Source: Paenibacillus rubinfantis (lineage in GTDB: Bacteria > Bacillota > Bacilli > Paenibacillales > Paenibacillaceae). From it: a DNA stretch of 64,000 nucleotides. The stretch covers positions 248,001-312,000 of the forward strand of contig NZ_LN909063.1 of the NCBI RefSeq assembly GCF_001486505.1, read 5' to 3'. Shown one piece after another: positions 7,324 through 16,866 of the stretch. Each line of letters begins with the position of its first letter. Within the stretch, counting starts at the first letter, position 1. Both the position numbers and the translations under genes were made by a program. The notes under the pieces are model-generated. The model was not told where the DNA came from. It saw only the letters and a program-made list of their open reading frames with translations, and made no database searches.

Positions 7324-10300
7324 ATGAGGAGGAGCAAAGCAATATTAACTTGTCTTGTCGCCCTGTTGTTTTTAGGAAGTTTGGGGCCGGTATCGTTAAG
7401 GGCAGAAGGAGAATCCAGCTGGAATTCCCTTGGGGTGGTAAAGCCACCTGTTGAACACGATTCTAGCCCATCCGTGACGAAGGATGTATATACCGTAACG
7501 AATAGCGTTTATCTACTCGCTGCTGAGAAGACGGAATTAGTCATCTATCCGGGGGAGAGCGTCCGATTTACAAACGATACATCCAACTTAATCTCGATTA
7601 CAACGGATGCCAAATCCAGCAATGATATTCGCTATGATTATGTTTCTTACAACAGTGAAGGCAAGGTAACTTATGATGATCTCGCCCATACTGGCAGTGC
7701 AAGCGTGCTATCCAAAGGGGGTACCACGGTCATTACTGTGGATTATCCTTATCCTCTGACGGTCAGTTTTAATTCGGAACTTTCATATGCTTACTCCCCG
7801 GTTCCTGCCCTGTTAAAAAAGACGTTACGCCGAGGAGAGAGCTACTTCATTTCCAATCAAGCTTATGCAGGTCGATCTATTATGAGTGACGCGACTTCAA
7901 CAAACGGGAAACGTTACGATTACGCGGTTTATAAAGAAGATGGGTCCCTAGAGAAGTCAAGTTTTGACACATATACCAAGCCTTCCTTCAGCGTGGGTGA
8001 TTCGATTATTTTAACCGGAGCCTCAGAAGAACCAGTAACGGTAGGTGTCCCTTACGAAGGCTTCATTGGGTATGAAACGGATGAACCAGCCTATGACAGT
8101 GTGCTGCTGTATCCGGGAGAGAGCTATAAGTTTACAAACGTAGGTACGAAATCGGATCGAATTGAACATTCTGGAACCACCAAGGACAAATTTGACTATG
8201 TAGTTTATGACGCGAATGGTACGGAAACCTCACGGGGAACGAATACCTCGACCATGCCTTTGGTAGCCGTGGGAAGGTATATGACGCTAACTCTTCTTAC
8301 CGATAATCCGGTCCGGGTTGGGGGTCCGTACAGATCCTTTATGGGCGGTAATCGCCAGGATGACGCTATTAGCCGAGTAACATTATCTCCAGGTGTTTCT
8401 TACAAATTTACCAATAATGGCACACTTCGTAATCCTGTGAATAACAATGCCAGAGAGGTGGATGGCCTGTACGATTATACCGTTTATGAGGCGGATGGCA
8501 GCTACTACTCCCAGGGCTTTGACTCGATCAGCACACCGCAGCTGCCGGCCGGCGGGTTTGCGATCATTACCGTGCAAGGGTCGGTCCCAGTGACTTTTGA
8601 TTATACGGATGATTTTTCTGCGGAGGTCAGTACAGAGCCATCCCATTTCCGGGTGACCCTCTCGCAAGGAGAGAGCTACGAATTTACGAATATCTCTTCG
8701 AAGCTTCGTACCTTGCGATCCGATGCGACCTCCAGCAACCGATTTGATTGGGTAGAGTATTATCCGGACGGGACGCAGCAAGCCAAGCGGGCAAATACGT
8801 ACACCGACCCTCAAGTATCCAGCGGGAACTCGATTGTCGTCACGGCCGTTTCGGCTCCGGTAACCTTCGGCGCGAACTATCGCCTGTTCTCGTGGAAGGA
8901 CAAGCCCGGGGTGGCGATCTCCAAGCAGATCGTTCAGTTAGGGGAGTCTTATACGTTCAGCAACTCAGGCACCAAATCGATTATTATCAATAGCGATGCG
9001 CGGGATGTGGGGGGCAAATATGATGTCGCCGTTTACCGCGCGGACGGCAGCGTCTATCACGTATCGTTTGAAGAGACGGAGAACGTGACGATTCCAGCCG
9101 GAGGGTACGCGAGAATTACAGGCCAATCGGCAAGTCCGGTGACTATCTCTTACACGGATACGATTACGGTGGACTTATCGGCGAATCCTGCATTACTTCG
9201 GGCCACGGTTGCTCCAGGCAGCGCGTATACCTACAAAAATATTAGCGGTGAAGCAGAATCTCTGTACAGCAACGCTACCCTGAATACGAATGAATTTGCC
9301 TATGTCATCCGGCGTCCGGACGGGACCGTGCATAGTGAAGGCGCAAGCCGGTACACGTCTGTGCAAGTTTCAGCAGGCTACACCATTACGGTAACTCCGC
9401 TGGCGGCTCCGATTACGTTCGGGGCGGTATATACCTCGTTCACAGGCACGGCGGGCGAGGATCCGACGGTTAAACGGGTGACTTTGTACCAAAACGAAAG
9501 CTATCTATTCACCAACTTGCAGGCTTCCCCTCAGACCTTGACCAGCGATGCGAAGGCTAGTCTGGGTACGGGGTACGACTACGCAATTTATCGGGCGGAC
9601 GGTACGCCGGATACGGCGAAATTTGATCAGGACGGTAATCTCTCCGTACCCGCGAACAGCCAGGTTGTGGTGACGGTAACAACGGATCGTGCTGTAACCT
9701 TCACCTGTGGACAAGCTTTTCAAGCAAGCCCAAGCGCAGAACCGGCATTGCTGAAACGCGTACTGGAACCGGAACAACGGATCGGTTTTGAAAACATCGG
9801 CAACTTTGAGGCGAAGCTGACGACCAACGCCAACACATCGGCTAACCGCTACTTTGACTTCACGATTCTGGATGCGAACGGAAGTATCATCCGGCAAGGG
9901 AATCAAACTGCGGTCTCGTACGCTGTTCCTGCCGGAGGGATGATCCAAGTGAAGACGACTTCGGCCAATGCGGTTCTTTTCACGGCTCCTTACCGCAGCT
10001 TCAAATTTGTAGAGGGTCAGGATTACGTGTTTGAGGACTTGCTGCATCGTCAGGTTTTATACGTGTATAAACAAGCCGGACAGAATGGCTATTACCGGTT
10101 TACGGCCCCGGAAACAGGACGTTACCGTTTTGCTACCAAAGAGCTGCAGAATTTTGCGATTCAACCGATCCTTTCGCTGTACGATCAGCCAGCCTTGGTT
10201 ATGGCGCTTGCCTCAAGCAGCGAGGTGGAGCAGGAGTTCGGACTCGATTACACCGTTCTGGAGTTTGATCTGCAGGGCGGCAAGACGTACTACTTGAAAC

Positions 10301-10500
10301 TTGAGGAGAAGAACGCTCTACCCCTTGAACTGCAATTGATGGCTTCGGTCATGACGGTGGTTCCGGAAGCGAAAATGAATTATCGGCCGGATGGGCGGCT
10401 TACGGAGATTATGTTCCCAACCGGAGACAAGTTGATTTACAACTACGACTCGAATGGGAATCTGAAGAGTCGAACGAAGAAAGTGTTTCCGTTCCAGTAA
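7324..10500 (+). CDS. Large secreted repeat protein ending in an RHS/YD-type motif; likely partner of the RHS toxin
   Basis: A protein of about 1058 residues. The start is ATG 7324, with GGAAGGAGAGGG seven bases upstream; an ATG at 7303 overlaps that site. Residues 1-30 form a Sec signal peptide ending near LRAEG. The body is nine tandem units of 91-94 residues, each opening with a PGESYxFTN-like motif (coding positions near 7552, 7834, 8116, 8392, 8668, 8941, 9217, 9493 and 9772), then YDYxVYxxDGS, then a PVTFxxPYxxF-like end. A PPC-like segment follows (GQNGYYRFTAPETGRYRFAT). The last 40 residues form an RHS-type unit (YRPDGRLTEIMFPTGDKL, YNYDSNGNLKSRTK). It ends 44 bases before the RHS gene, so one operon and joint export or surface display are inferred. 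I know no named family for the unit. Confidence 0.85.
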   Translation: MRRSKAILTCLVALLFLGSLGPVSLRAEGESSWNSLGVVKPPVEHDSSPSVTKDVYTVTNSVYLLAAEKTELVIYPGESVRFTNDTSNLISITTDAKSSNDIRYDYVSYNSEGKVTYDDLAHTGSASVLSKGGTTVITVDYPYPLTVSFNSELSYAYSPVPALLKKTLRRGESYFISNQAYAGRSIMSDATSTNGKRYDYAVYKEDGSLEKSSFDTYTKPSFSVGDSIILTGASEEPVTVGVPYEGFIGYETDEPAYDSVLLYPGESYKFTNVGTKSDRIEHSGTTKDKFDYVVYDANGTETSRGTNTSTMPLVAVGRYMTLTLLTDNPVRVGGPYRSFMGGNRQDDAISRVTLSPGVSYKFTNNGTLRNPVNNNAREVDGLYDYTVYEADGSYYSQGFDSISTPQLPAGGFAIITVQGSVPVTFDYTDDFSAEVSTEPSHFRVTLSQGESYEFTNISSKLRTLRSDATSSNRFDWVEYYPDGTQQAKRANTYTDPQVSSGNSIVVTAVSAPVTFGANYRLFSWKDKPGVAISKQIVQLGESYTFSNSGTKSIIINSDARDVGGKYDVAVYRADGSVYHVSFEETENVTIPAGGYARITGQSASPVTISYTDTITVDLSANPALLRATVAPGSAYTYKNISGEAESLYSNATLNTNEFAYVIRRPDGTVHSEGASRYTSVQVSAGYTITVTPLAAPITFGAVYTSFTGTAGEDPTVKRVTLYQNESYLFTNLQASPQTLTSDAKASLGTGYDYAIYRADGTPDTAKFDQDGNLSVPANSQVVVTVTTDRAVTFTCGQAFQASPSAEPALLKRVLEPEQRIGFENIGNFEAKLTTNANTSANRYFDFTILDANGSIIRQGNQTAVSYAVPAGGMIQVKTTSANAVLFTAPYRSFKFVEGQDYVFEDLLHRQVLYVYKQAGQNGYYRFTAPETGRYRFATKELQNFAIQPILSLYDQPALVMALASSSEVEQEFGLDYTVLEFDLQGGKTYYLKLEEKNALPLELQLMASVMTVVPEAKMNYRPDGRLTEIMFPTGDKLIYNYDSNGNLKSRTKKVFPFQ

Positions 10501-10544
10501 AGTGTCGCAGTTGAACCAATACGAAACTCACGGGGTGATCAAGG

Positions 10545-13500
10545 ATGTTTAAGAAAGTCATAGGCCTGGTCCTATGTTTATCGCTGATTAGCACAAGCTT
10601 GTTGGAGACCGTGTCTTTTGGCGCGGCTGCGGATCGTGGGGGAACGGAGAATACCACTGCCGGTTCCCCGGCTCCCGCGGAGTTCCTGACCGTATCCGGG
10701 ATCATGCGTCAATTTGACGTTCATGAAGACTGGATGGACGAGCAGTTGTCCAAAGGATATACACTTTATCAGATTTATAAGGCATTACTTGGCGGGAAGG
10801 ACGGTTATGAATCGGCTATTTCTCAGTTCAAGCCAGCATGGGGGGTCGAACAAGCGAAGGGTTCGTCCCCGGCGTCCGGGCGGACGAAAGAACCATTGGC
10901 GCAAATGGATAGCCTGCCCACCGTTTCCGCCGTTGCAACCGATTACGATCAATCGGCTATCGAACAACTGTCGCTGCTGGATGAATCTTCGATGTATGAA
11001 ATGGGTTATGCCGAGGATTCGGTTGACGCTGCTACTGGCGACGTGAAGCTTCGTGTTACGGATTTAACTCTGCCCGGGGCGCTTCCTTTTGGGCTAACGC
11101 GTATATATGACAGTGCGCGGGCCAGCGAGGAAATCGGCGTTGCTTTGGAAAACGGAGCTTATGTGAACCGGACGGCCGTCCGCCGGGAAGAGCGGGATTC
11201 TGCGCTAGGCCGAGGCTGGAGATGGGCGCTTCCCTTCATCGAAGAACGGGAAGGTGCGCGGATTTTGGATTTTCCGGGGATTGGGCGTTATTTGTTATCG
11301 GATGATCTTAAGCTGCAAGGGTATCCCTGGAAGGACCTGTTGCTGACCGCGGACGCAACCAAGACGGTTGGAGGTCTTGCCAGCGCCACGAAGGTTTCGG
11401 TGTTGAACGGGAACCAGTATTACTTCAGCACTTCAGGTCATCTCATGCTAATTGCCGACAATTATGGGAACCAGGTTGAATTCAACTATACTTCTCAAGA
11501 TAACGCAACGGTCCTGTCCCGAATCAAGAATAGTGACGGCAATGAATTGGCCTTCGCTTATGCAGCAGGTCAGGTTACCGTAACCCAAACAGGTACGGAC
11601 CGGAAAATGGAGTTCTACACGGCAGTGGATAACGGCCAATCTGTATTAAAAGAGGTTAAAGACGCGTTGGGCCGAAGTACCAAGTATTTTTATACCTATC
11701 CGGAATCTCGTTATAATTTCTTGGCGGCTTTAAAGGATCAAGAGGGGCAGCAGCCGGTTAAGCATTCAGCCCTTTTGATGCGTGTGATCTATCCTGCTTC
11801 GGGAACGGCGGAGTTTGATTACGCACCCGCCCGCAAGCAAATCGGCGAATATGCGACGGACTTTGTGTTTAAAGTGAAGGAACGCAAAAATGTCTACTCG
11901 ACGCCGCTTGGGGATGTTGTTCTCCATCCTGCGGAGTTTAGCTATTCCGGGGAAGACTTGAACAGCTTTGGTCAGGCCGCAGTCTGGACCATAACCATTC
12001 AAGAAGCTCGTACTACAGATACGTTGAAGGTTCGGAAGGCTTTTCAAGGCAACGGTCAGCCGGATCGGTTGTATCTTGATGAGCAGAGAAGCGAAGAAGC
12101 CACCACGGGATTTAAGCGGCAATTTCGTTATGATGAGGTGACGGGCTGGAATGTGCCTGTGCAGGTTACAGAGGGCTATTCGCAAGGAGGCAGCGAATCG
12201 CAGCCTCTGACGGCAACCTACCGGTACAATGAGCAAGGGCAGCTGTTGTCGGAAAAGTGGAGTACGGGACAAGAAACGATTTACGAGTATGCCGGTTCCT
12301 CCGCGCCTTACTTCTGGTCTTTGCCGAATGAGGTTCAGACCCAAATCAGTGCAGGACAAAAGCGAATTGTACGTTACCAATACAATGACCGGGGAAGCGT
12401 GTCACAATTTGCGATCAGAGAAAATAACGCTGCCGGCAAGCTGCTGGCGCAAACCGACTGGGAGTATGATGCTTACGGCAATCCTTCCGTAAAGAAGGTC
12501 AAGGATGATAAGCGGACGAATGCGGTTTATTTTGCATATGCGTCTCCTTACGGGAAGCACTTGCTCACCCAACAATCGATGGTCATCCATGCGGTTGACG
12601 GAACCTCCACCGAATCGAAGCAGAACTTTACCTATACGGCGGCGGGAGATCTCCTTACGGCGGAAGATGAAGCGGGTGCGGTCACGACATACACCTACGA
12701 TGCACTAGGACGGGTGATCAAGGCGCTGTACAGCGATCAGACCCAGACAACGGTTCAATATGACGATGACCATAATATTGTCACAACGACCGGGCCGGAA
12801 GGCATCGTCACTTTGGAGAAATACGACCCGTTTGGCTTCTTGGTTAAAGAAGTGGTGGATGACGCCATCTTCGAATACACCTATGATGAAGCGGGGAATT
12901 TGGACCAGCAAATCGATGCCGAACAAAACATCACGAAATTCACTTATGACGGGTTCAGCCGACCAACCAAGACGCTTTACGCTGACGGTTCGCAGGATGT
13001 AACCAACTATGATATGGTGAATCGCATGGTAACTTACACGGACCCGGCCGGAGTGAAGCAGCGGCAGCAGCTGGACTTGCTCGGGAACACGCTAGCCGTG
13101 GAAGAATGGAAGAACGGTGTCTTTACTCCACTGCAACAGGCCACCTATGATCTGGAGGGGAATGCGGTATCCGTGACGGATGGCAAGGGGCAGCAAACCC
13201 TCCATCAGTATGATGCTTTGGGACGGGTGGTGGCCATAACCGATCCGGAGCAGCGCATGACGAAATATTCGTATAGCTTGGCCGGCAACTTGATCAAGAT
13301 CGAATACCCGGACAACACATACGTGGAAAAAGAGTACAACGAAGCGGGCAGCTTGATTCGCCAAATGAACGAAGAGCATTTGGTGGAGGCTTATTTTTAC
13401 GATTCGAGAGGGAATCTAATCAAATCGCTGGACCATTCGAGCCGGTTTACGGAGTATCAATATAACAGCGATAACTTGCTTACGAAGATTCAAGCTCCGG

Positions 13501-15794
13501 ATCAGACGATTCAATACACCTATGACGCAATGGGTCGCCGTACGGGAATGACGGATGCCACGGGGAGCACGACTTACAACTACGACCCGACAGACGGATC
13601 CTTGACGTTCATTCGTTATCCGGATGGCACGCGTATCGACTATACCTACAATAAGCAAATACGTACAGGCTACACGCTGACGGACGCCACGGGGAAAGCG
13701 GCTGGCGCAAGCTACACGTTAGATAAAATGAACCGGGTCAGCACATTGGGTGTAGTGCGAAATGCAGCGGGGACTCGAATGTCCGCGTTGGCGGCTGCCC
13801 CAACGGCTTTGTCGGAAATCGACCGGATTGCATTTGATTACAAGGCCAACGGATTGCTGGAGCAAGGAGCGTCAGTTAACGGACCAAGTACATCCTACAG
13901 CTATGAAGGTTATGATTTGACGGAGATGACGGTAGACGCTGGAGCTGCGGCCACTGCGAAGAAAGCGGCTGTCAACGCAAAAGAAAATGCCGCGACCGTA
14001 ACTGAAGCGGCATATGGCTTGGCCAAGATGAGCGTAGCTACCGGGCATACGTTTAAGTATGATTATGACCTTAACAAGAACATCATCAGCCGTACGCAAA
14101 ACGGTGCTGTCGATACGTTTACGTACGATCCGCTGAACCGAATTCAGACCGAAAGCGGACTAACAAGCAAAAAGTACGCTTACGATGAACGCGGCAATCA
14201 GTTGACCGTGGAAGGCCGGGAACTCCGGGGCTTGACGAATGCGAATTTTACCTTCGACAGCCTGAATCGCTTAACGAAGGTGAAGACGGAAGACGGCAAA
14301 GAAGTGAGCTATACCTATAACGGGGATGGCTTACTCTATGAGCGTGTGGAAGGGACCAACCGAACCCGGTATTATTATGATGAGGACGCGAAGCTGATCG
14401 CCGAGGCCAACGTCAATGGCAGCACGCCAAGCGTAACGTATACTTATATCTACGACCTGAGCGGCCGTCTATGGTCTCGCGTGGACCAGGCCACGGGTGA
14501 GGTGCAGTATTACCAACTCAATGGCCACGGCGACGTCGTTGGCTTGACCGACAGCCAGGGCAACCAACTCAACACCTACACCTACGACATCTGGGGCAAC
14601 CCGGAAACTGAAGAAGAGACGGTTCCGAACGTCTTCCGTTATTCGGGCGAATACTGGGATAGTGTGACGGATCTGCAGTACCTGCGCGCCCGCTGGTATG
14701 ATCCGAACGCGGGCAGATTCGTCTCCAAGGACCCGTACCAAGGCAGCATCGCTAACCCGCTAAGTTTGAACCGGTATTCGTATGTGGCGAATAATCCGTT
14801 GATTTATGTGGATCCGAGCGGGCAATATATCATGCCTATGGGGCCAACTCCTTCGTTAACTTGTGCTGTAGACATGGAAAATTGTAAGACGAATCTTGAT
14901 GCGCAGATCAAGGGAGGACAACAGGCCTTTGATATGGTTTATCTGGATGATGCCAAAACCTTAATGAGCAAAGATGCAAGTGGTCTCGAAAAAGCTGGGA
15001 CGCTTATTCAGGTTATTCCGGTCTTCAAGGCATATAAAGTTGTCAAAAAGACAGAAAAGGCAATAGACTCAGGTAAGGAAGTTATTAAATACACTAAAAA
15101 AGCAAAGAAAGCATGTAACTGCTTTACAAGTGGAACTAAGGTTCTCACAGACGAAGGGGAGAAACCTATCGAGGAAATTGAGGTAGGGGATAAAGTCCTA
15201 GCCAAAGACGATGAGACTGGCGAGATGGCTTACAAGGAAGTCGAATGGCTCTTCCAACGTGATGTTGAGGAAACGTATAATATTACTGTTGGTGACGAAG
15301 TCATAACGACTACTGATGAGCATCCGTTTTGGATTGTCGGCAAAGGTTGGGTAGAATCCAAAAACCTTGTGTTAGGCGATGTTCTGACAACTTCGGATGG
15401 CAAAGAGTTAGCCATTGAAAAGATTGAGGTTAAAAAGGAACATAAGACCGTCTACAACTTTAAGGTGAAGGATTTCCATACGTACTTTGTTTCTAACCTC
15501 GGTATTTGGACGCATAATAGTTGTGGTTTAGAATTCAAGAAGTATTCACCTGACCAAATTGAGAAAAACTTTGGACTTAAGAAGGGTTCTTTCCATCCAA
15601 GTGGAAGTAAAGGGATTAAATTCGACATATTAAAGGACTTAAAAAACGACCCTGTATATGGAAAAGAACTACAGAAGTTAGGTAAAAATCCTGATATTCA
15701 TCTAGCAAGTGACGGGACAATAAGAGTTGTTTCGACAGTTAATAAAGGAAAATCTTTTGATACGACTTGGAAAATAGGGGATTATGCTGATTGA
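10545..15794 (+). CDS. Secreted RHS-repeat polymorphic toxin with Hint domain and C-terminal toxin
   Basis: A 1749-residue protein. Residues 1-30 are a signal peptide. A DUF6531-like segment follows (SVDAATGDVKLRVTDL, LPFGLTRIYDS), then many YD repeats forming the RHS shell. The RHS-associated core ends with YLRARWYDPNAGRFVSKDPY and ANNPLIYVDPSG near residue 1425. After a linker comes a Hint domain: CNCFTSGTKV begins at residue 1524, TTDEHPFW carries the histidine, and the terminal WTHNSC has Asn1658, where self-cleavage would release the last 91 residues. That tail (SPDQIEKNFGLKKGSFHPSG, NPDIHLASDGTIRV) is the toxin. It looks like a small RNase-type domain, but I cannot name its family. Coding becomes AT-rich from about 14830, marking the exchangeable tip. 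The immunity gene follows 13 bases later. Confidence 0.93.
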   Translation: MFKKVIGLVLCLSLISTSLLETVSFGAAADRGGTENTTAGSPAPAEFLTVSGIMRQFDVHEDWMDEQLSKGYTLYQIYKALLGGKDGYESAISQFKPAWGVEQAKGSSPASGRTKEPLAQMDSLPTVSAVATDYDQSAIEQLSLLDESSMYEMGYAEDSVDAATGDVKLRVTDLTLPGALPFGLTRIYDSARASEEIGVALENGAYVNRTAVRREERDSALGRGWRWALPFIEEREGARILDFPGIGRYLLSDDLKLQGYPWKDLLLTADATKTVGGLASATKVSVLNGNQYYFSTSGHLMLIADNYGNQVEFNYTSQDNATVLSRIKNSDGNELAFAYAAGQVTVTQTGTDRKMEFYTAVDNGQSVLKEVKDALGRSTKYFYTYPESRYNFLAALKDQEGQQPVKHSALLMRVIYPASGTAEFDYAPARKQIGEYATDFVFKVKERKNVYSTPLGDVVLHPAEFSYSGEDLNSFGQAAVWTITIQEARTTDTLKVRKAFQGNGQPDRLYLDEQRSEEATTGFKRQFRYDEVTGWNVPVQVTEGYSQGGSESQPLTATYRYNEQGQLLSEKWSTGQETIYEYAGSSAPYFWSLPNEVQTQISAGQKRIVRYQYNDRGSVSQFAIRENNAAGKLLAQTDWEYDAYGNPSVKKVKDDKRTNAVYFAYASPYGKHLLTQQSMVIHAVDGTSTESKQNFTYTAAGDLLTAEDEAGAVTTYTYDALGRVIKALYSDQTQTTVQYDDDHNIVTTTGPEGIVTLEKYDPFGFLVKEVVDDAIFEYTYDEAGNLDQQIDAEQNITKFTYDGFSRPTKTLYADGSQDVTNYDMVNRMVTYTDPAGVKQRQQLDLLGNTLAVEEWKNGVFTPLQQATYDLEGNAVSVTDGKGQQTLHQYDALGRVVAITDPEQRMTKYSYSLAGNLIKIEYPDNTYVEKEYNEAGSLIRQMNEEHLVEAYFYDSRGNLIKSLDHSSRFTEYQYNSDNLLTKIQAPDQTIQYTYDAMGRRTGMTDATGSTTYNYDPTDGSLTFIRYPDGTRIDYTYNKQIRTGYTLTDATGKAAGASYTLDKMNRVSTLGVVRNAAGTRMSALAAAPTALSEIDRIAFDYKANGLLEQGASVNGPSTSYSYEGYDLTEMTVDAGAAATAKKAAVNAKENAATVTEAAYGLAKMSVATGHTFKYDYDLNKNIISRTQNGAVDTFTYDPLNRIQTESGLTSKKYAYDERGNQLTVEGRELRGLTNANFTFDSLNRLTKVKTEDGKEVSYTYNGDGLLYERVEGTNRTRYYYDEDAKLIAEANVNGSTPSVTYTYIYDLSGRLWSRVDQATGEVQYYQLNGHGDVVGLTDSQGNQLNTYTYDIWGNPETEEETVPNVFRYSGEYWDSVTDLQYLRARWYDPNAGRFVSKDPYQGSIANPLSLNRYSYVANNPLIYVDPSGQYIMPMGPTPSLTCAVDMENCKTNLDAQIKGGQQAFDMVYLDDAKTLMSKDASGLEKAGTLIQVIPVFKAYKVVKKTEKAIDSGKEVIKYTKKAKKACNCFTSGTKVLTDEGEKPIEEIEVGDKVLAKDDETGEMAYKEVEWLFQRDVEETYNITVGDEVITTTDEHPFWIVGKGWVESKNLVLGDVLTTSDGKELAIEKIEVKKEHKTVYNFKVKDFHTYFVSNLGIWTHNSCGLEFKKYSPDQIEKNFGLKKGSFHPSGSKGIKFDILKDLKNDPVYGKELQKLGKNPDIHLASDGTIRVVSTVNKGKSFDTTWKIGDYAD

Positions 15795-15807
15795 GAGAGG
15801 AGAAAGT

Positions 15808-16308
15808 ATGCCATACGATTTTAATGTTTTGGTTGTTAACCAAAGGGAAAAAACTATACTGCCATTTTCATCGTCAATATCTGTTTTGAATGAAATTGAT
15901 GACGAAGATGGAAAAAGGTACCATACCATTTATCCATTCATGACACAAACCTCCGGGATTTGGTATTCTCTTATTAAAGAAGATGATGGGGTGGTATATG
16001 CCTCTTTTTGTGACTCTGATTTTGAACACGTCCAAGAAGATACTGCACTTCCGTATTGGATGAAAGATGAAGATGTTAAATATCATTTAACGCCACTTAT
16101 AATCAAAAAAGGTTATGAAGAGGATGTAGTAAAAATAATCTCATATTTAATTGAACAGTCTCCAATAAAAACTGTAATGCTGTTAGCGAGGTATCAGAGC
16201 GAAGACAGAGAAATAATATGTGGTGTTATATCGCCGGAAGAATTTTGGACTCTTTTAGGACAGGGAAAAGTTTTGTTCAATACCTGCTATATCATCCGTA
16301 AAGAATAA
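15808..16308 (+). CDS. Predicted immunity protein for the RHS C-terminal toxin
   Basis: A 166-residue acidic cytoplasmic protein starting MPYDFNVLVVNQREK at ATG 15808, with GAGAGGAGAAAGT upstream. An in-frame ATG at 15784 lies inside the toxin gene and lacks a ribosome site. It directly follows the toxin, is AT-rich like the toxin tip, and ends before a clear terminator, which is the standard position of an immunity gene in polymorphic toxin loci. It has no signal peptide or membrane segment. I do not recognise an immunity family. The function rests on position and size. Confidence 0.7.
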   Translation: MPYDFNVLVVNQREKTILPFSSSISVLNEIDDEDGKRYHTIYPFMTQTSGIWYSLIKEDDGVVYASFCDSDFEHVQEDTALPYWMKDEDVKYHLTPLIIKKGYEEDVVKIISYLIEQSPIKTVMLLARYQSEDREIICGVISPEEFWTLLGQGKVLFNTCYIIRKE

Positions 16309-16321
16309 TACGATTGTAAAT

Positions 16322-16358
16322 AAGACCTTGGGGGCTAAAATCCTCAAGGTCTTTCTTT
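16322..16358 (+). terminator. Rho-independent terminator after the first toxin/immunity pair
   Basis: GACCTTGGGG pairs with CCTCAAGGTC around a short loop and is followed by TTTCTTTT. It closes the operon that ends with the immunity gene at 16308. Confidence 0.85.
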
Positions 16359-16365
16359 TACACCA

Positions 16366-16580
16366 CCCAGTGCCGAATGAATCGGTCGGCAAAGCCCGAA
16401 AGAACTTAACCCCCATCACCCCCGTATGATATTCCCCTAATATGCCTGTACGCACAGAAATGCTTGAATTTTATTACCTAAATAGCGCTATTCCGTTTCA
16501 TATATCAGGTTCATTATGGTCAGATACCACCATGATTGACCTGTTTTTTGTTATCTTCGCTTTCTTGCGGTTTTTCTAAT
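16366..16580 (+). repeat. Conserved leader repeat, copy A
   Basis: One of three related blocks of about 210 bp, each starting within 100 bases after an immunity gene (copies B and C at 22175-22395 and 24252-24462). Shared landmarks are CCCAGTG(C/A)CGAA, CCTAAATA(A/G)CGCTAT, a hairpin CAGGT-N2-ATTATGGT/ACCATGAT-N-GACCTG followed by a T-run (here 16506-16549), and TTCTTGCGG. In copies A and B it continues into a Rep-like gene. Confidence 0.85.
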
Positions 16581-16866
16581 TTGAGCCGCAACTGTACTAT
16601 ATCTTGTCTCGATAGGGAGGGTGAAAAGGTCAGAAGTCGCATCTTCTAGGAAGGATAACACGACTATTTATATTGGAGGCGGCAAACGTGAAGTATTTTG
16701 ATTCTGTTTGCAACTGAACTGACCTTTACTGCGATTGTTACATCGTAAGAAAGAAATCTGCTGACGAGCAGTTGACATATACAGGTAAGGCAACGTGAAG
16801 GCTAGCCACCTTGCCCTCTAATTATAGACGGAAATTCGTTAAAAAATTTCCGATGGGGGGCTGAAC
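16581..16866 (+). other. Leader between repeat A and the Rep-like gene
   Basis: 286 bases without a gene. The last 70 bases recur upstream of the Rep remnant at 22592: a GGCTAGCCACC box (here 16800-16810) followed by a CCCTCTAATTA block. GCTAGC is a palindrome, so the block could serve as an origin or operator of the mobile element. This is inference from conservation in two copies only. Confidence 0.5.

Noticed and set aside
14469..14741. Open frames on the minus strand inside the RHS gene
   Set aside because: They mirror the YD repeats of the plus strand and have no own start signals.
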